DNA of 22,377 nucleotides from an uncultured Clostridium sp. (GCA_947057875.1 CAMSEX010000005.1:1-22377); one strand, 5' to 3'; numbered from the stretch's first letter, positions 13,849 to 21,252 are shown. The notes: a model not told the origin generated them from the sequence alone. A program made the numbers and translations.

Positions 13849-14184
13849 ATGCTAATATTTGCAGTAATTATTCCAATCATTAGTTTTTTGATTGGTGCTT
13901 ATATTTCCTATTATATTTTCAAAAATCATGGGTTCAAAGTAGCTTGGGCAGTAAATGCGGTAATTCAGTTAGTGAGTGCTATATTTCAAAATGGTATGAA
14001 ATTTATTTTGGCAAGTATTATTGGAGTTGCGATTGGCTCATTGATTGGTACAGCAATTGAATATTTTGTTTATCAAAAAACCAATTCATTTTGGGGCTAT
14101 GTAGGAGGAATGTTGCTACTTGGGGTTGTGATTGTTGTCATTTTGGTTGTGATAGGCGTTTGGCTTGCAAGTTGCATAGCTTAA
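13849..14184 (+). CDS. Small hydrophobic membrane protein
   Basis: The 111-residue product is almost entirely membrane helix: segments at about 2-24, 31-47, 51-72 and 82-108, with few charged residues. I recognise no family. The ribosome site is a long purine stretch (GGAAGGGGGA), and ATG 13849 follows at good distance. A perfect consensus promoter and a strong terminator (14202-14293) isolate it as a single-gene unit that should be highly and constitutively expressed. The function cannot be inferred. Confidence 0.75.
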   Translation: MLIFAVIIPIISFLIGAYISYYIFKNHGFKVAWAVNAVIQLVSAIFQNGMKFILASIIGVAIGSLIGTAIEYFVYQKTNSFWGYVGGMLLLGVVIVVILVVIGVWLASCIA

Positions 14185-14201
14185 GTACATAGTAAAAAAA
14201 A

Positions 14202-14293
14202 ACTATAAAAACTCAATAGGTTGCGTGAGAAATTTTAGGTGATGCCTAAAATTTCGCTCGCTTTTTTTTGAGAAGATGGAGTTTTTTTATAGT
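14202..14293 (+). terminator. Strong terminator nested inside a larger inverted repeat
   Basis: The inner stem pairs 14229-14239 (GAAATTTTAGG) with 14245-14255 (CCTAAAATTTC), extends outward with GCG/CGC around a 3-base mismatch, and is followed by T8 (14262-14269). An outer arm ACTATAAAAACTC (14202-14214) pairs with 14279-14293, with two extra T bases. The inner part is a clear terminator of the 13849 gene; the outer arms may form a cruciform or antiterminator. Confidence 0.85.
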
Positions 14294-14310
14294 CCTTTTT
14301 TGTAAAATTA

Positions 14311-14319
14311 TGGTATCAT
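14311..14319 (+). promoter_or_regulatory. Possible extended -10 promoter of the two-component genes
   Basis: TGG-TATCAT (14311-14319) looks like an extended -10 element, without a convincing -35. It lies 17 bases before the response-regulator ATG, so its transcript would begin close to the TGGAGG ribosome site. Weak call. Confidence 0.35.
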
Positions 14320-14336
14320 AAAAGTGGAGGAATACA

Positions 14337-15017
14337 ATGCAAAAAATTTTAATTGTGGAAGATGACGAAAAATTGCGTAGCGAATTAGAGATTTTCCTAA
14401 ATAACAATGGTTATGAGGCGCAATCACTGGAGCGATTTGATAATACAATTCAAGATATTTTGGTGGTAAATCCGAATTTGGTTTTATTGGATGTCAATTT
14501 GCCGGGGAGTGATGGAGAATTCGTATGCAAGGAAATTCGTAAGCAGTCGCAGGTGCCAATTATTATTATTACCAGTCGAGATAGTGAATTAGATGAACTG
14601 ATTTCTATTAATTATGGTGCTGACCATTATATTACCAAGCCGTTTAATATTCAGATTTTGCTTGCCAAAATTGCTGCTATTTTGCGTAGAACTAACGCAG
14701 AAAGTTGTCTGCAAGACAAAATGGATTGCAAGGATTTTGTTTTGAATTTATCAAAAAGCACAATTGAGAAGGGAGATGTTGTGATTGAACTGACGCGAAA
14801 CGAGTTTAAAATCCTAAAATATCTAGCAGAAAACAGAGAGAAAATTGTGTCACGAGAAGATATTATGGAGTGCTTGTGGGATAGTGAAAGTTTTATTGAT
14901 GACAACACATTAACCGTGAATATCACACGTTTGCGTGGTAAATTAGGAGAATTAAATTTGAAGGAATTGATAGAGACAAAACGTGGGCAAGGATATATTT
15001 TGTTAAAAGGGGAATAA
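14337..15017 (+). CDS. OmpR/PhoB-family response regulator (BceR/VanR-like)
   Basis: The 226-residue DNA-binding response regulator is the partner of the kinase 2 bases downstream. The receiver domain (1-115) has the acidic pocket D9/D10, phosphoacceptor D52 (LLDVNLP), T79 and K101 (ITKPFN). The winged-helix output domain (about 128-226) ends with the usual RGQGYIL. Strong ribosome site TGGAGGA. BceR-type regulators sense cell-envelope antibiotics together with a BceAB ABC transporter, but no such transporter is present in this window. The similarity is by architecture and kinase type; the exact target is unknown. Confidence 0.92.
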   Translation: MQKILIVEDDEKLRSELEIFLNNNGYEAQSLERFDNTIQDILVVNPNLVLLDVNLPGSDGEFVCKEIRKQSQVPIIIITSRDSELDELISINYGADHYITKPFNIQILLAKIAAILRRTNAESCLQDKMDCKDFVLNLSKSTIEKGDVVIELTRNEFKILKYLAENREKIVSREDIMECLWDSESFIDDNTLTVNITRLRGKLGELNLKELIETKRGQGYILLKGE

Positions 15018-15019
15018 AA

Positions 15020-16033
15020 ATGCAATTTAGAGACTTTATCAAAGAAAAAGTACCAATGTTTTTTTTGCTATTTTTAGGCATTTTGTCAATTGAGATATTT
15101 TTGATGATTTATCCAATTGGGAACTTTATAAAAATTTATATTCCAATTGCTATTTTGGGGCTGTATTTTTTGGGGCTACTTTTTGAATATTTTCCAAAAA
15201 GAAATTTTTATAAGCATTTGGCAAATATGTTGGAGGAATTAGATGAAAAATATTTAATCACAGAAATTATAAAAATGCCAGATTTTTTGGAAGGGAAGAT
15301 TTTGAAAAATTCGTTGGAACAAATTGATAAATCAATGTTAGAGCATGTGAATCAGTATAAGTATTGGCAAGAAGATTACAAAGAATATATCGAATTATGG
15401 ATTCATGAAATAAAATTGCCAATTGCGGTCAGCAAAATGGTTATTGAAAATAACAAAAATGCAGTTACTCGAAATATTGATGAGGAACTGGACAAAATTG
15501 AAAATTATATTGAGCAAGCCTTGTTTTATGCGCGTAGCAATGTAGTCGAGAAAGACTATTACATAAAAAAAAGCAATTTAAAAGAAATCGTTAATGAGAG
15601 CATTAAGAAAAATAAAAATTTGTTGATGCAGGAAAAAACAAAGCTAAATTTGCATGATTTAGAAATAGAAGTAAATACAGATAGCAAATGGATTGTTTTT
15701 ATTTTAAATCAGATTTTGCAAAACAGTTGCAAATATCGAAAAGAAGAGAATTTAGAGATAGAAATTCAGGCTCAACAAGGAAAAGAAAAAGTTATTTTAT
15801 TAATCAACGATAATGGAATTGGAATTCCAAAGGGCGAAATTACGCGTGTTTTTGAAAAGGGGTTTACGGGAATAAATGGCAGAATGTCAAATAAGAAATC
15901 CACTGGGATTGGGCTCTATCTGTGCAAAAAAATGTGTGACAAATTAGGTATTGCCATTGAGTTAAATTCGGTGCAAAAAGAAGGAACTCAAATCAGATTG
16001 GTGTTTCCACAAGGAAGCTATATGAAATTGTAA
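15020..16033 (+). CDS. Intramembrane-sensing sensor histidine kinase (BceS-like)
   Basis: The 337-residue kinase has two membrane helices (about 12-31 and 38-57) with almost no external loop between them, the mark of intramembrane-sensing kinases. The phosphoacceptor is H129 in ELWIHEIKLP. The ATPase domain shows the N box (LQNSCKYR), G1 (DNGIGIP), an F-box-like KGFTG and G2 (STGIGLYLC). Kinases of this type generally cannot sense drugs by themselves and read the state of an ABC transporter. The start lies 2 bases after the regulator's stop with AAAGGGG before it, so the pair is co-translated. Confidence 0.92.
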   Translation: MQFRDFIKEKVPMFFLLFLGILSIEIFLMIYPIGNFIKIYIPIAILGLYFLGLLFEYFPKRNFYKHLANMLEELDEKYLITEIIKMPDFLEGKILKNSLEQIDKSMLEHVNQYKYWQEDYKEYIELWIHEIKLPIAVSKMVIENNKNAVTRNIDEELDKIENYIEQALFYARSNVVEKDYYIKKSNLKEIVNESIKKNKNLLMQEKTKLNLHDLEIEVNTDSKWIVFILNQILQNSCKYRKEENLEIEIQAQQGKEKVILLINDNGIGIPKGEITRVFEKGFTGINGRMSNKKSTGIGLYLCKKMCDKLGIAIELNSVQKEGTQIRLVFPQGSYMKL

Positions 16034-16034
16034 A

Positions 16035-16062
16035 TTGACTTTTCTTACCAATATGTTATAAT
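16035..16062 (+). promoter_or_regulatory. Promoter of the zinc-ribbon gene
   Basis: TTGACT (16035-16040), 16 bases, then TATAAT (16057-16062) preceded by TGT, an extended -10. It begins 2 bases after the kinase stop codon. Confidence 0.75.
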
Positions 16063-16095
16063 AATTTTTAAGAAAAAAGAAAGAGAGGGCAAAGT

Positions 16096-16296
16096 ATGGA
16101 ATGGAAATGTGAAAAATGTGGTAATACAGAATTTGAAAAAGACCAATTTCAAGCAACAGGAGGAAATTTTGCTAAAATATTTGATGTGCAAAATAAAAAA
16201 TTTATCACAGTAACTTGTACGAAATGTGGATACACAGAATTGTATAAATCACAAACATCAGTAGGAATGAATATTTTGGATTTCTTGGTTGATTAA
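16096..16296 (+). CDS. Zinc-ribbon protein (DUF2082/PF09855-like)
   Basis: The 66-residue protein has two CxxC knuckles (C5/C8 and C41/C44) flanking the sequence TGGNFAKIFDVQNKKF and a hydrophobic C-terminus (MNILDFLVD). This layout matches the family described as predicted nucleic-acid-binding zinc-ribbon proteins. The biochemical role is not known. It has its own promoter, an AGAGGG ribosome site and its own terminator, so it is a separate unit between the two-component system and the metal operon. Confidence 0.85.
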   Translation: MEWKCEKCGNTEFEKDQFQATGGNFAKIFDVQNKKFITVTCTKCGYTELYKSQTSVGMNILDFLVD

Positions 16297-16314
16297 GAGA
16301 AAATAAAGGTATAG

Positions 16315-16352
16315 AAAATGAGACTGTAAAGTTTTTTACAGCCTCATTTTTT
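16315..16352 (+). terminator. Terminator of the zinc-ribbon gene
   Basis: AAAATGAG (16315-16322) pairs with CTCATTTT (16343-16350), one mismatch, then CTGTAAA pairs with TTTACAG (16324-16330/16335-16341). A T-run ends at 16352. Confidence 0.85.
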
Positions 16353-16381
16353 GGTAAAAAGAGAAAAATTTTTATTTTATA

Positions 16382-16410
16382 TTGACAAAAAAGAAAGAAA
16401 GGCATATACT
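16382..16410 (+). promoter_or_regulatory. Promoter of the metal-resistance operon
   Basis: TTGACA (16382-16387), 17 bases, TATACT (16405-16410). The predicted start at about 16417 lies inside the operator, so bound repressor would block initiation. Confidence 0.85.
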
Positions 16411-16412
16411 AA

Positions 16413-16440
16413 TTATAGTTGAATAAACATTCAACTATAA
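16413..16440. promoter_or_regulatory. ArsR/CadC-type operator
   Basis: TTATAGTTGAAT (16413-16424) and ATTCAACTATAA (16429-16440) form a perfect 12-4-12 inverted repeat. The ATA..TTGAA....TTCAA..TAT form fits the known operator pattern of SmtB/CadC repressors. It lies 3 bases downstream of the -10 box. Confidence 0.88.
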
Positions 16441-16472
16441 AGACAAAAATTTTTATTAAGGAAGGGGGAATT

Positions 16473-16835
16473 ATGGCTAAGAACGAATTCGCATGTGATT
16501 GTAATGTCATTCACGAGGAGCTTGTTGAAAAAACACGTGCTAAAATGAAAGATGATGATGTTATTTACAAAGTGGCGGAGTTTTTCAAGATTTTAGGGGA
16601 CATTACACGCGTAAAAATCTTATTTGCATTGGACCAAAACGAGCTGTGTGTGTGCGATATTGCCAATATTTTAAACATGACGAAATCTTCAATATCGCAT
16701 CAGCTAGGAACGCTTCGTAGAAGTGGAATTGTCAAATGCAAAAAAGTCGGAAAAGAAGTATTTTATATGCTAGATGACGAGCACGTAAAAGAAGTGTTTG
16801 AGGTTGGCATGGAACATATTGAACATAAAAAATAA
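16473..16835 (+). CDS. cadC: CadC-like ArsR-family metal-sensing repressor
   Basis: The 120-residue winged-helix repressor should release the operator when Cd, Pb or Zn binds. The ELCVCD motif gives C59 and C61 in the DNA-binding region. N-terminal C8 and C10 (ACDCNVIHEE) complete the alpha3N-type site of S. aureus CadC (C7, C11, C58, C60). The alpha5 Zn site is also visible as D102, H104, H115 and H118 (CadC has Glu at the last position). Recognition helix: MTKSSISHQLGTLRRSGIV. ATG 16473 follows GGAAGGGGG; the frame extends upstream to a TTG at 16419, but that lies inside the operator. It leads the operon with the HMA protein and the ATPase. Confidence 0.93.
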   Translation: MAKNEFACDCNVIHEELVEKTRAKMKDDDVIYKVAEFFKILGDITRVKILFALDQNELCVCDIANILNMTKSSISHQLGTLRRSGIVKCKKVGKEVFYMLDDEHVKEVFEVGMEHIEHKK

Positions 16836-16853
16836 ATAGGGAGGTCATTTATT

Positions 16854-17075
16854 ATGAAATATCATTTTGAAATAAAAGGGTTGGACTGCGCAAATTGTGC
16901 CGCAGAATTGGAAAGAGCCATTGGAAAGATAGCAGGAATAAAGGAAGTAAACATTAATTTTATGACAGAGAAATTAAGCATCGAATGTGAGGAAAATGAC
17001 AAATCAGAAATCATAGAAAAAATGAAAAAAGTCATCCGAAAAGAAGAGCCAGATTGCACAATCAAAGAGATTTAA
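16854..17075 (+). CDS. Stand-alone heavy-metal-associated (HMA) domain protein
   Basis: This is a 73-residue HMA/CopZ-like fold. The metal site is GLDCANCA (C12 and C15), with a basic C-terminal helix. In most CadA pumps this domain is fused to the N-terminus of the ATPase. Here it is a separate gene, in a different reading frame from the ATPase, with its own GGGAGGT ribosome site. Its stop codon overlaps the ATPase ribosome site, so expression of the two is coupled. It probably passes Zn or Cd to the pump or senses load. The GLDCANCA signature (Asp before the first Cys) is the Zn/Cd type rather than the copper MxCxxC type. Confidence 0.93.
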   Translation: MKYHFEIKGLDCANCAAELERAIGKIAGIKEVNINFMTEKLSIECEENDKSEIIEKMKKVIRKEEPDCTIKEI

Positions 17076-17085
17076 GGAGGTGCTT

Positions 17086-18933
17086 ATGAAAAAAAGAGCC
17101 ATAAAAATTATTATTGCGTTGCTTTTATTTGTGCTTGCATTGGCAATTTCTTTCCCGTATTTGTGGATGAACAAAGCTTTGTTTTTGCTAAGTTATGTGT
17201 TTGTGGGATTAGATATTTTGAAAAAAGCGTGGCGCAATCTTTTAAGAGGCAAAATGTTAGATGAAAATTTTTTAATGTCGGTTGCAACGCTTGGTGCGTT
17301 TGGCGTAGGAGAATTTTCAGAAGCCGTTGCAGTAATGTTGTTTTATCAAATAGGAGAATTATTTCAAAGTTATGCAGTGGATAAATCCAGAAAATCCATT
17401 GCCAATTTGATGGATATTCGCCCAGATTATGCTAATGTATTACGTGAAGGAGCGGAAGAAAAAGTCAATCCAAATGAAGTGAAAATCGGGGAAATAATTG
17501 TTGTAAAACCGGGCGAAAAAGTGCCTTTAGATGGCATAATTGTAGATGGAAATTCTTGTTTAGATACCAAAGCATTAACTGGCGAAAGTGTGCCTAGAGA
17601 AGTTTGTGACGGGGAAGAGGTTTTAAGTGGTTGCATCAACTTAAATGGTTTATTGAAAATTAAAGTTACCAAAGCATTTGGCGAATCGACGGTTAGCAAA
17701 ATCCTGAATTTAGTGGAAAATGCGAGTAGCAGAAAATCAAAATCAGAGAATTTTATTACAAAATTTGCCAGAGTTTATACGCCAATTGTAGTCGCAATTG
17801 CTGTCGTTTTGGCGATTTTCCCACCATTATTAGTAGCAGATGCGACCTTTGCAGATTGGATTTATCGAGCCTTGTCATTTTTGGTGGTTTCCTGTCCGTG
17901 CGCGTTAGTAATTTCAATTCCTTTGAGCTTTTTTGGGGGAATTGGAGGCGCTTCCAAAATGGGAATTTTGGTCAAAGGAAGCAATTATTTAGAAGCACTT
18001 TCTCAAGCTGAAATCGTCGTTTTTGACAAAACAGGAACTTTAACCAAAGGAATTTTTGAAGTGCAAGAAATAAATACAATCGAAATTGCTAAAGAAGAGT
18101 TGCTAAAAATAGTAGCGCATGCGGAAAGCTATTCCAATCATCCGATTGCGCAGTCAATTAAAAAGGCGTATGGCAAAGAAATTGACAAGAACTTGATTGC
18201 AAAAGCAGAAGAAATCTCAGGTCGCGGCATTGCTGCTCAAATTGGAAACCAAGAAGTTTTGGTTGGAAATGAAAAAATGATGAAAGAAAAGCAAATTGAT
18301 TTTGTGGTGTGTGATAGCATTGGAACGATTTTGTATGTGGCGATTGATGGAAGGTTTGCGGGTTATATTTTAATTGCAGATGAAATTAAGGATGATGCAC
18401 AAAATGCGATTAAGAAACTAAAACAAAATCACATCAAAAAAACAGTGATGCTAACTGGCGATAAAAGTAGGGTGGGCGAGAGTGTAGCAGCTAAACTTGG
18501 TATGGATGCGGTTTATACGGAATTGTTACCAGACGGAAAAGTGGAAAAAATGGAAGAATTTATGAAGCAAAAAAGTGAAAAAGGAAAATTGATTTTTGTA
18601 GGAGATGGCATTAATGATGCACCAGTTCTAGCTTTGGCAGATATTGGAATTGCGATGGGAGGCTTGGGAGCAGATTCTGCGATTGAGGCAGCAGATGTTG
18701 TCATCATGACAGACGAACCTTCTGGCATAGCCAATGCGATAAAATTGGCGAGAAAAAATATGCGAATTGTGAAGGAAAATATTGTGTTTGCCATTTCGAT
18801 AAAAGTGCTCGTGTTGGTGCTTAGCGCTTTGGGACTGTCTAGCATGTGGGAAGCTGTTTTTGCCGATGTAGGCGTTGCTGTAATTGCAATTTTGAATGCA
18901 TTAAGAATGCTAAAAGTGAAATCAATAAATTAG
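17086..18933 (+). CDS. cadA: P1B-type Zn/Cd/Pb-exporting ATPase without HMA domain
   Basis: The 615-residue heavy-metal pump carries TGES (165-168), the metal-site CPC (C270-P-C272) in helix 6, phosphorylated D314 in DKTGTLT, HP (H352), TGDK (457-460) and GDGINDAP (506-513). CPC followed by ALVISIP, K573 in helix 7 and D594 in helix 8 (FADVG) are the P1B-2 signature, pointing to Zn, Cd and Pb export. There is no HMA domain at the N-terminus; it is the separate gene just upstream. ATG 17086 is chosen because TAAGGAGG lies 5 bases before it; the GTG at 17080 is part of that ribosome site. It is regulated by the CadC-like repressor at the head of the operon. Confidence 0.95.
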   Translation: MKKRAIKIIIALLLFVLALAISFPYLWMNKALFLLSYVFVGLDILKKAWRNLLRGKMLDENFLMSVATLGAFGVGEFSEAVAVMLFYQIGELFQSYAVDKSRKSIANLMDIRPDYANVLREGAEEKVNPNEVKIGEIIVVKPGEKVPLDGIIVDGNSCLDTKALTGESVPREVCDGEEVLSGCINLNGLLKIKVTKAFGESTVSKILNLVENASSRKSKSENFITKFARVYTPIVVAIAVVLAIFPPLLVADATFADWIYRALSFLVVSCPCALVISIPLSFFGGIGGASKMGILVKGSNYLEALSQAEIVVFDKTGTLTKGIFEVQEINTIEIAKEELLKIVAHAESYSNHPIAQSIKKAYGKEIDKNLIAKAEEISGRGIAAQIGNQEVLVGNEKMMKEKQIDFVVCDSIGTILYVAIDGRFAGYILIADEIKDDAQNAIKKLKQNHIKKTVMLTGDKSRVGESVAAKLGMDAVYTELLPDGKVEKMEEFMKQKSEKGKLIFVGDGINDAPVLALADIGIAMGGLGADSAIEAADVVIMTDEPSGIANAIKLARKNMRIVKENIVFAISIKVLVLVLSALGLSSMWEAVFADVGVAVIAILNALRMLKVKSIN

Positions 18934-18939
18934 AATTTT

Positions 18940-18965
18940 AAATATGACATTTTAATGTCATATTT
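18940..18965. terminator. Perfect palindrome between cadA and the HAD gene
   Basis: AAATATGACATT (18940-18951) pairs with AATGTCATATTT (18954-18965). Only a short TTTAATTT follows, so it is a weak terminator at best. It could equally be an operator or an mRNA stability hairpin in front of the HAD gene, whose AGGAGG follows directly. It is nearly identical to the hairpin at 1920-1945. Confidence 0.55.
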
Positions 18966-18980
18966 AATTTAGGAGGAAAA

Positions 18981-19700
18981 ATGTTTAAAAATAAAAAAGT
19001 TATTATTTTTGATATGGACGGAACTTTGATTGATTCAATTGATGTTTGGAATGAAATTGACAAAAATTTGATACGAAAATTGGGCTATACAGGGGAGTTG
19101 AAAAATAGTGAAATTCAGAAACAGAGAGATGAATTTTTAAGAAATTTTAGCCAAGAGGAAAATTCATATTTAGCGTATTGTAGAGTATTGGGAGAAAAAT
19201 ATCAATCACTTTTAAAACCAGAAGAAATCCTTGGCATGAGATATGAAATTGGGCAAAATTTTTTTAAAAATGTGATTGATTACAAGCCACAAGCTGACGA
19301 ATTTTTGCAAAAATTAAAAGAAAAAAAATTTGTGCTTGCAATTGCAAGTACGACAGGAAAAAATAATATACAAATTTATCAAACACAAAATCAAAATATG
19401 ATAAAAAAAGCGGATATTACTACTTATTTTTCGGTCATTTTCACAAGGGAAGACGTTAAAGAAATGAAGCCAAATCCAGAAGTTTTTTTGAAAGTTGTGG
19501 AAACCTTAAATGTAAAAAAAGAACAATGTTTAATTTTTGAAGATTCTTTGATTGGCGTGGAAGCTGCAAAGAATGTGGGGATTGAAGTAGTTGCAATGTA
19601 TGATCAATATTCCGATGGGGAGCGCGAAAAAATTAATCGTTTGGCAGATTATAGTTTGAAAAATTATTCAGAAGCAATCGAAATATTAGAAAAAATGTAG
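18981..19700 (+). CDS. HAD-superfamily phosphatase (beta-phosphoglucomutase-like)
   Basis: The 239-residue hydrolase has the HAD nucleophile motif IIFDMDGTLIDS (D11, acid/base D13), a helical cap (about 17-100), motif II around ASTT (about 123), the KPNPEVF lysine (about 162) and the metal-binding acid in FEDSLIGVEAA (about 181). These mark subfamily IA, close to beta-phosphoglucomutases and small phosphatases. The substrate cannot be told from sequence alone. AGGAGG precedes ATG 18981. It follows the metal pump on the same strand and overlaps no gene; the ogt gene begins 17 bases later, so the two are probably co-transcribed. Confidence 0.9.
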   Translation: MFKNKKVIIFDMDGTLIDSIDVWNEIDKNLIRKLGYTGELKNSEIQKQRDEFLRNFSQEENSYLAYCRVLGEKYQSLLKPEEILGMRYEIGQNFFKNVIDYKPQADEFLQKLKEKKFVLAIASTTGKNNIQIYQTQNQNMIKKADITTYFSVIFTREDVKEMKPNPEVFLKVVETLNVKKEQCLIFEDSLIGVEAAKNVGIEVVAMYDQYSDGEREKINRLADYSLKNYSEAIEILEKM

Positions 19701-19717
19701 TGATTTGAGGTAATAAA

Positions 19718-20215
19718 ATGTTGTATGCGATGGATTACGTAGCACCAATAGGAAATTTGAAAATAGTGAGCGACGAAAAAAATATTATCGGATTGTGGAT
19801 ACAAGGGCAAAAATATTTTGAAAGCACGATTTGTGACGAGGAAATTTCTAGGCAAATAGTGCCTATTTTGGAACAAGCTAAATACTGGCTCAACCAATAC
19901 TTTGCAGGAGAAAAACCGTTGCCCAAAGAGTTACCCTTGAAGCCAAAAGGAAGCGAATTTAGGCAATTAGTGTGGGAAATTTTGTGCAAAATTCCATATG
20001 GAAAAGTAACAACCTATGGAGAAATTGCAAAAGAAATGGCGCAAAAGATGTACAAAGAGAAAATGTCGGCGCAAGCAATCGGTGGAGCTGTTGGGCACAA
20101 TCCGATTTCAATTATTATACCGTGTCATCGAGTAATTGGTAGTAATGGCGATTTGACAGGTTATGCAGGCGGAATTGAGTTAAAAAAGAAACTTTTAGAT
20201 TTTGAGAAAAAATAA
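19718..20215 (+). CDS. ogt: Methylated-DNA-protein-cysteine S-methyltransferase
   Basis: The enzyme removes methyl groups from O6-methylguanine by transferring them once, irreversibly, onto its own cysteine. The 165-residue product carries IPCHRV with acceptor C136, preceded by the conserved GGAVGHNP and followed by GDLTGYAGG. YGKVTTYGEIA (94-104) is the DNA-binding helix start. The length and lack of an AraC-type N-terminal domain fit Ogt rather than Ada. GAGGT lies 6-7 bases before ATG 19718. It lies behind the HAD gene in a probable operon. Confidence 0.94.
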   Translation: MLYAMDYVAPIGNLKIVSDEKNIIGLWIQGQKYFESTICDEEISRQIVPILEQAKYWLNQYFAGEKPLPKELPLKPKGSEFRQLVWEILCKIPYGKVTTYGEIAKEMAQKMYKEKMSAQAIGGAVGHNPISIIIPCHRVIGSNGDLTGYAGGIELKKKLLDFEKK

Positions 20216-20239
20216 TGAATAAAAGTGTAGTGAAAAATA

Positions 20240-20268
20240 TTGTATAAATCAACATAATATGATATAAT
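20240..20268 (+). promoter_or_regulatory. Promoter of the 274-residue hypothetical gene
   Basis: TTGTAT (20240-20245), 17 bases, TATAAT (20263-20268). Predicted start is about 20275. Confidence 0.75.
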
Positions 20269-20323
20269 GTCTAAGTAACCAAAAAATAGAAAAAAACAAT
20301 GCATGTATGCAAGGAGGAAAATT

Positions 20324-21148
20324 ATGTTAAGAAATTACAATGGAGATGTCAATCGTTTTGTGATACGGGGATTAAAAGAAGTATCTAAAGCTACTGCAGA
20401 ACATAATGAATATTTTCAGAGTGCATTAGATACAAATCGTGAGGTGTCTGTTTACACAGATATGTATGGAGAACTTGGCGACTATCGTACAATTACACTA
20501 AAAGGTAAAGAAGAAATTGAGGAATATTTGAGAAAAAGTCTTCAGCAGAAATTAGAAAAATATCTTCAGAAAAAGCAACCGAAAGAAGATTTCTTACTGA
20601 CTGCAGTCATTTCTTTTTTGAAGGAAAATGATGGGCGCTACCCAACTAAAGAAGAAATGAGGCAACTGGAAATAGCAGCGGAGAATGAACGGATTGCTTC
20701 AGCGCCGTTAGAGACAGAAGCTGAACCAGCTGCGAACTGGATGATTCTGAAAGAAATTTTAGAACTGGCGGAAGAAATCATGGAGGCAAAGAGTGAGACG
20801 AAACCAGAAGAAATTTATAAATTTATTGAACCATATCCAGATGTGTTGAAGCTCTCCAATGACAGATGTTGTATCTCTATTGAAAGAAGGTATTTTAGAT
20901 ATGGAAATAACAGAGATTATAGTGTGAATATTCAAATAATAGATGGTTATCAAATCTATGTTTACTACTGCAATGATACAGACCCGGATTTCTATGTTAA
21001 AGAATGGCACAATAAAATAATTTCGCCAGAAGAGGTAGGGGATTTGAACAAGTATGTAATAATTGCCCACCAGTTCCTTGTTGAAGTCGCGCAGCAGGAA
21101 GGCTTTGAATTTGTGAGCGAAGTTGACTACGAAAAATTTAATGTGTAA
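20324..21148 (+). CDS. Hypothetical 274-residue soluble protein
   Basis: I do not recognise the family. The start is ATG 20324, because AAGGAGG lies 8 bases before it; an in-frame ATG at 20303 runs through that ribosome site. The protein is highly charged. Residues about 60-140 look helical and coiled-coil prone (KGKEEIEEYLRKSLQQKLEK). The C-terminal half has strand patterns with several aromatic residues (RRYFRYGNNRDYSVNIQIID, YQIYVYYCND). No membrane segment or signal peptide. Its base composition looks richer in G and C than its neighbours. It has its own promoter and its own strong terminator, so it looks like a self-contained accessory cassette set between ogt and the DXS-like gene. Confidence 0.78.
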   Translation: MLRNYNGDVNRFVIRGLKEVSKATAEHNEYFQSALDTNREVSVYTDMYGELGDYRTITLKGKEEIEEYLRKSLQQKLEKYLQKKQPKEDFLLTAVISFLKENDGRYPTKEEMRQLEIAAENERIASAPLETEAEPAANWMILKEILELAEEIMEAKSETKPEEIYKFIEPYPDVLKLSNDRCCISIERRYFRYGNNRDYSVNIQIIDGYQIYVYYCNDTDPDFYVKEWHNKIISPEEVGDLNKYVIIAHQFLVEVAQQEGFEFVSEVDYEKFNV

Positions 21149-21177
21149 GCATGTAATAAGGTAATTTAAGTAATTTT

Positions 21178-21222
21178 AGCCAGAAACAGCAACCTATAAT
21201 AAGGGGGCTGTTTCTGGCTTTT
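21178..21222 (+). terminator. Terminator of the 274-residue gene
   Basis: AGCCAGAAACAGC (21178-21190) pairs perfectly with GCTGTTTCTGGCT (21207-21219) around a 16-base loop, followed by T residues to 21222. Confidence 0.88.
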
Positions 21223-21252
21223 AAATTCAATTTAATAAAAATTAATAAATTC

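Noticed and set aside
16419..16472. Upstream extension of the CadC-like gene to a TTG at 16419
   Set aside because: The TTG lies inside the operator and at the predicted transcription start; ATG 16473 has a strong ribosome site.
17060..17090. A frameshift or sequencing error splitting CadA into two genes
   Set aside because: The HMA gene ends at a normal family boundary, and the ATPase has its own TAAGGAGG and ATG in another frame, so two genes are the simpler reading.
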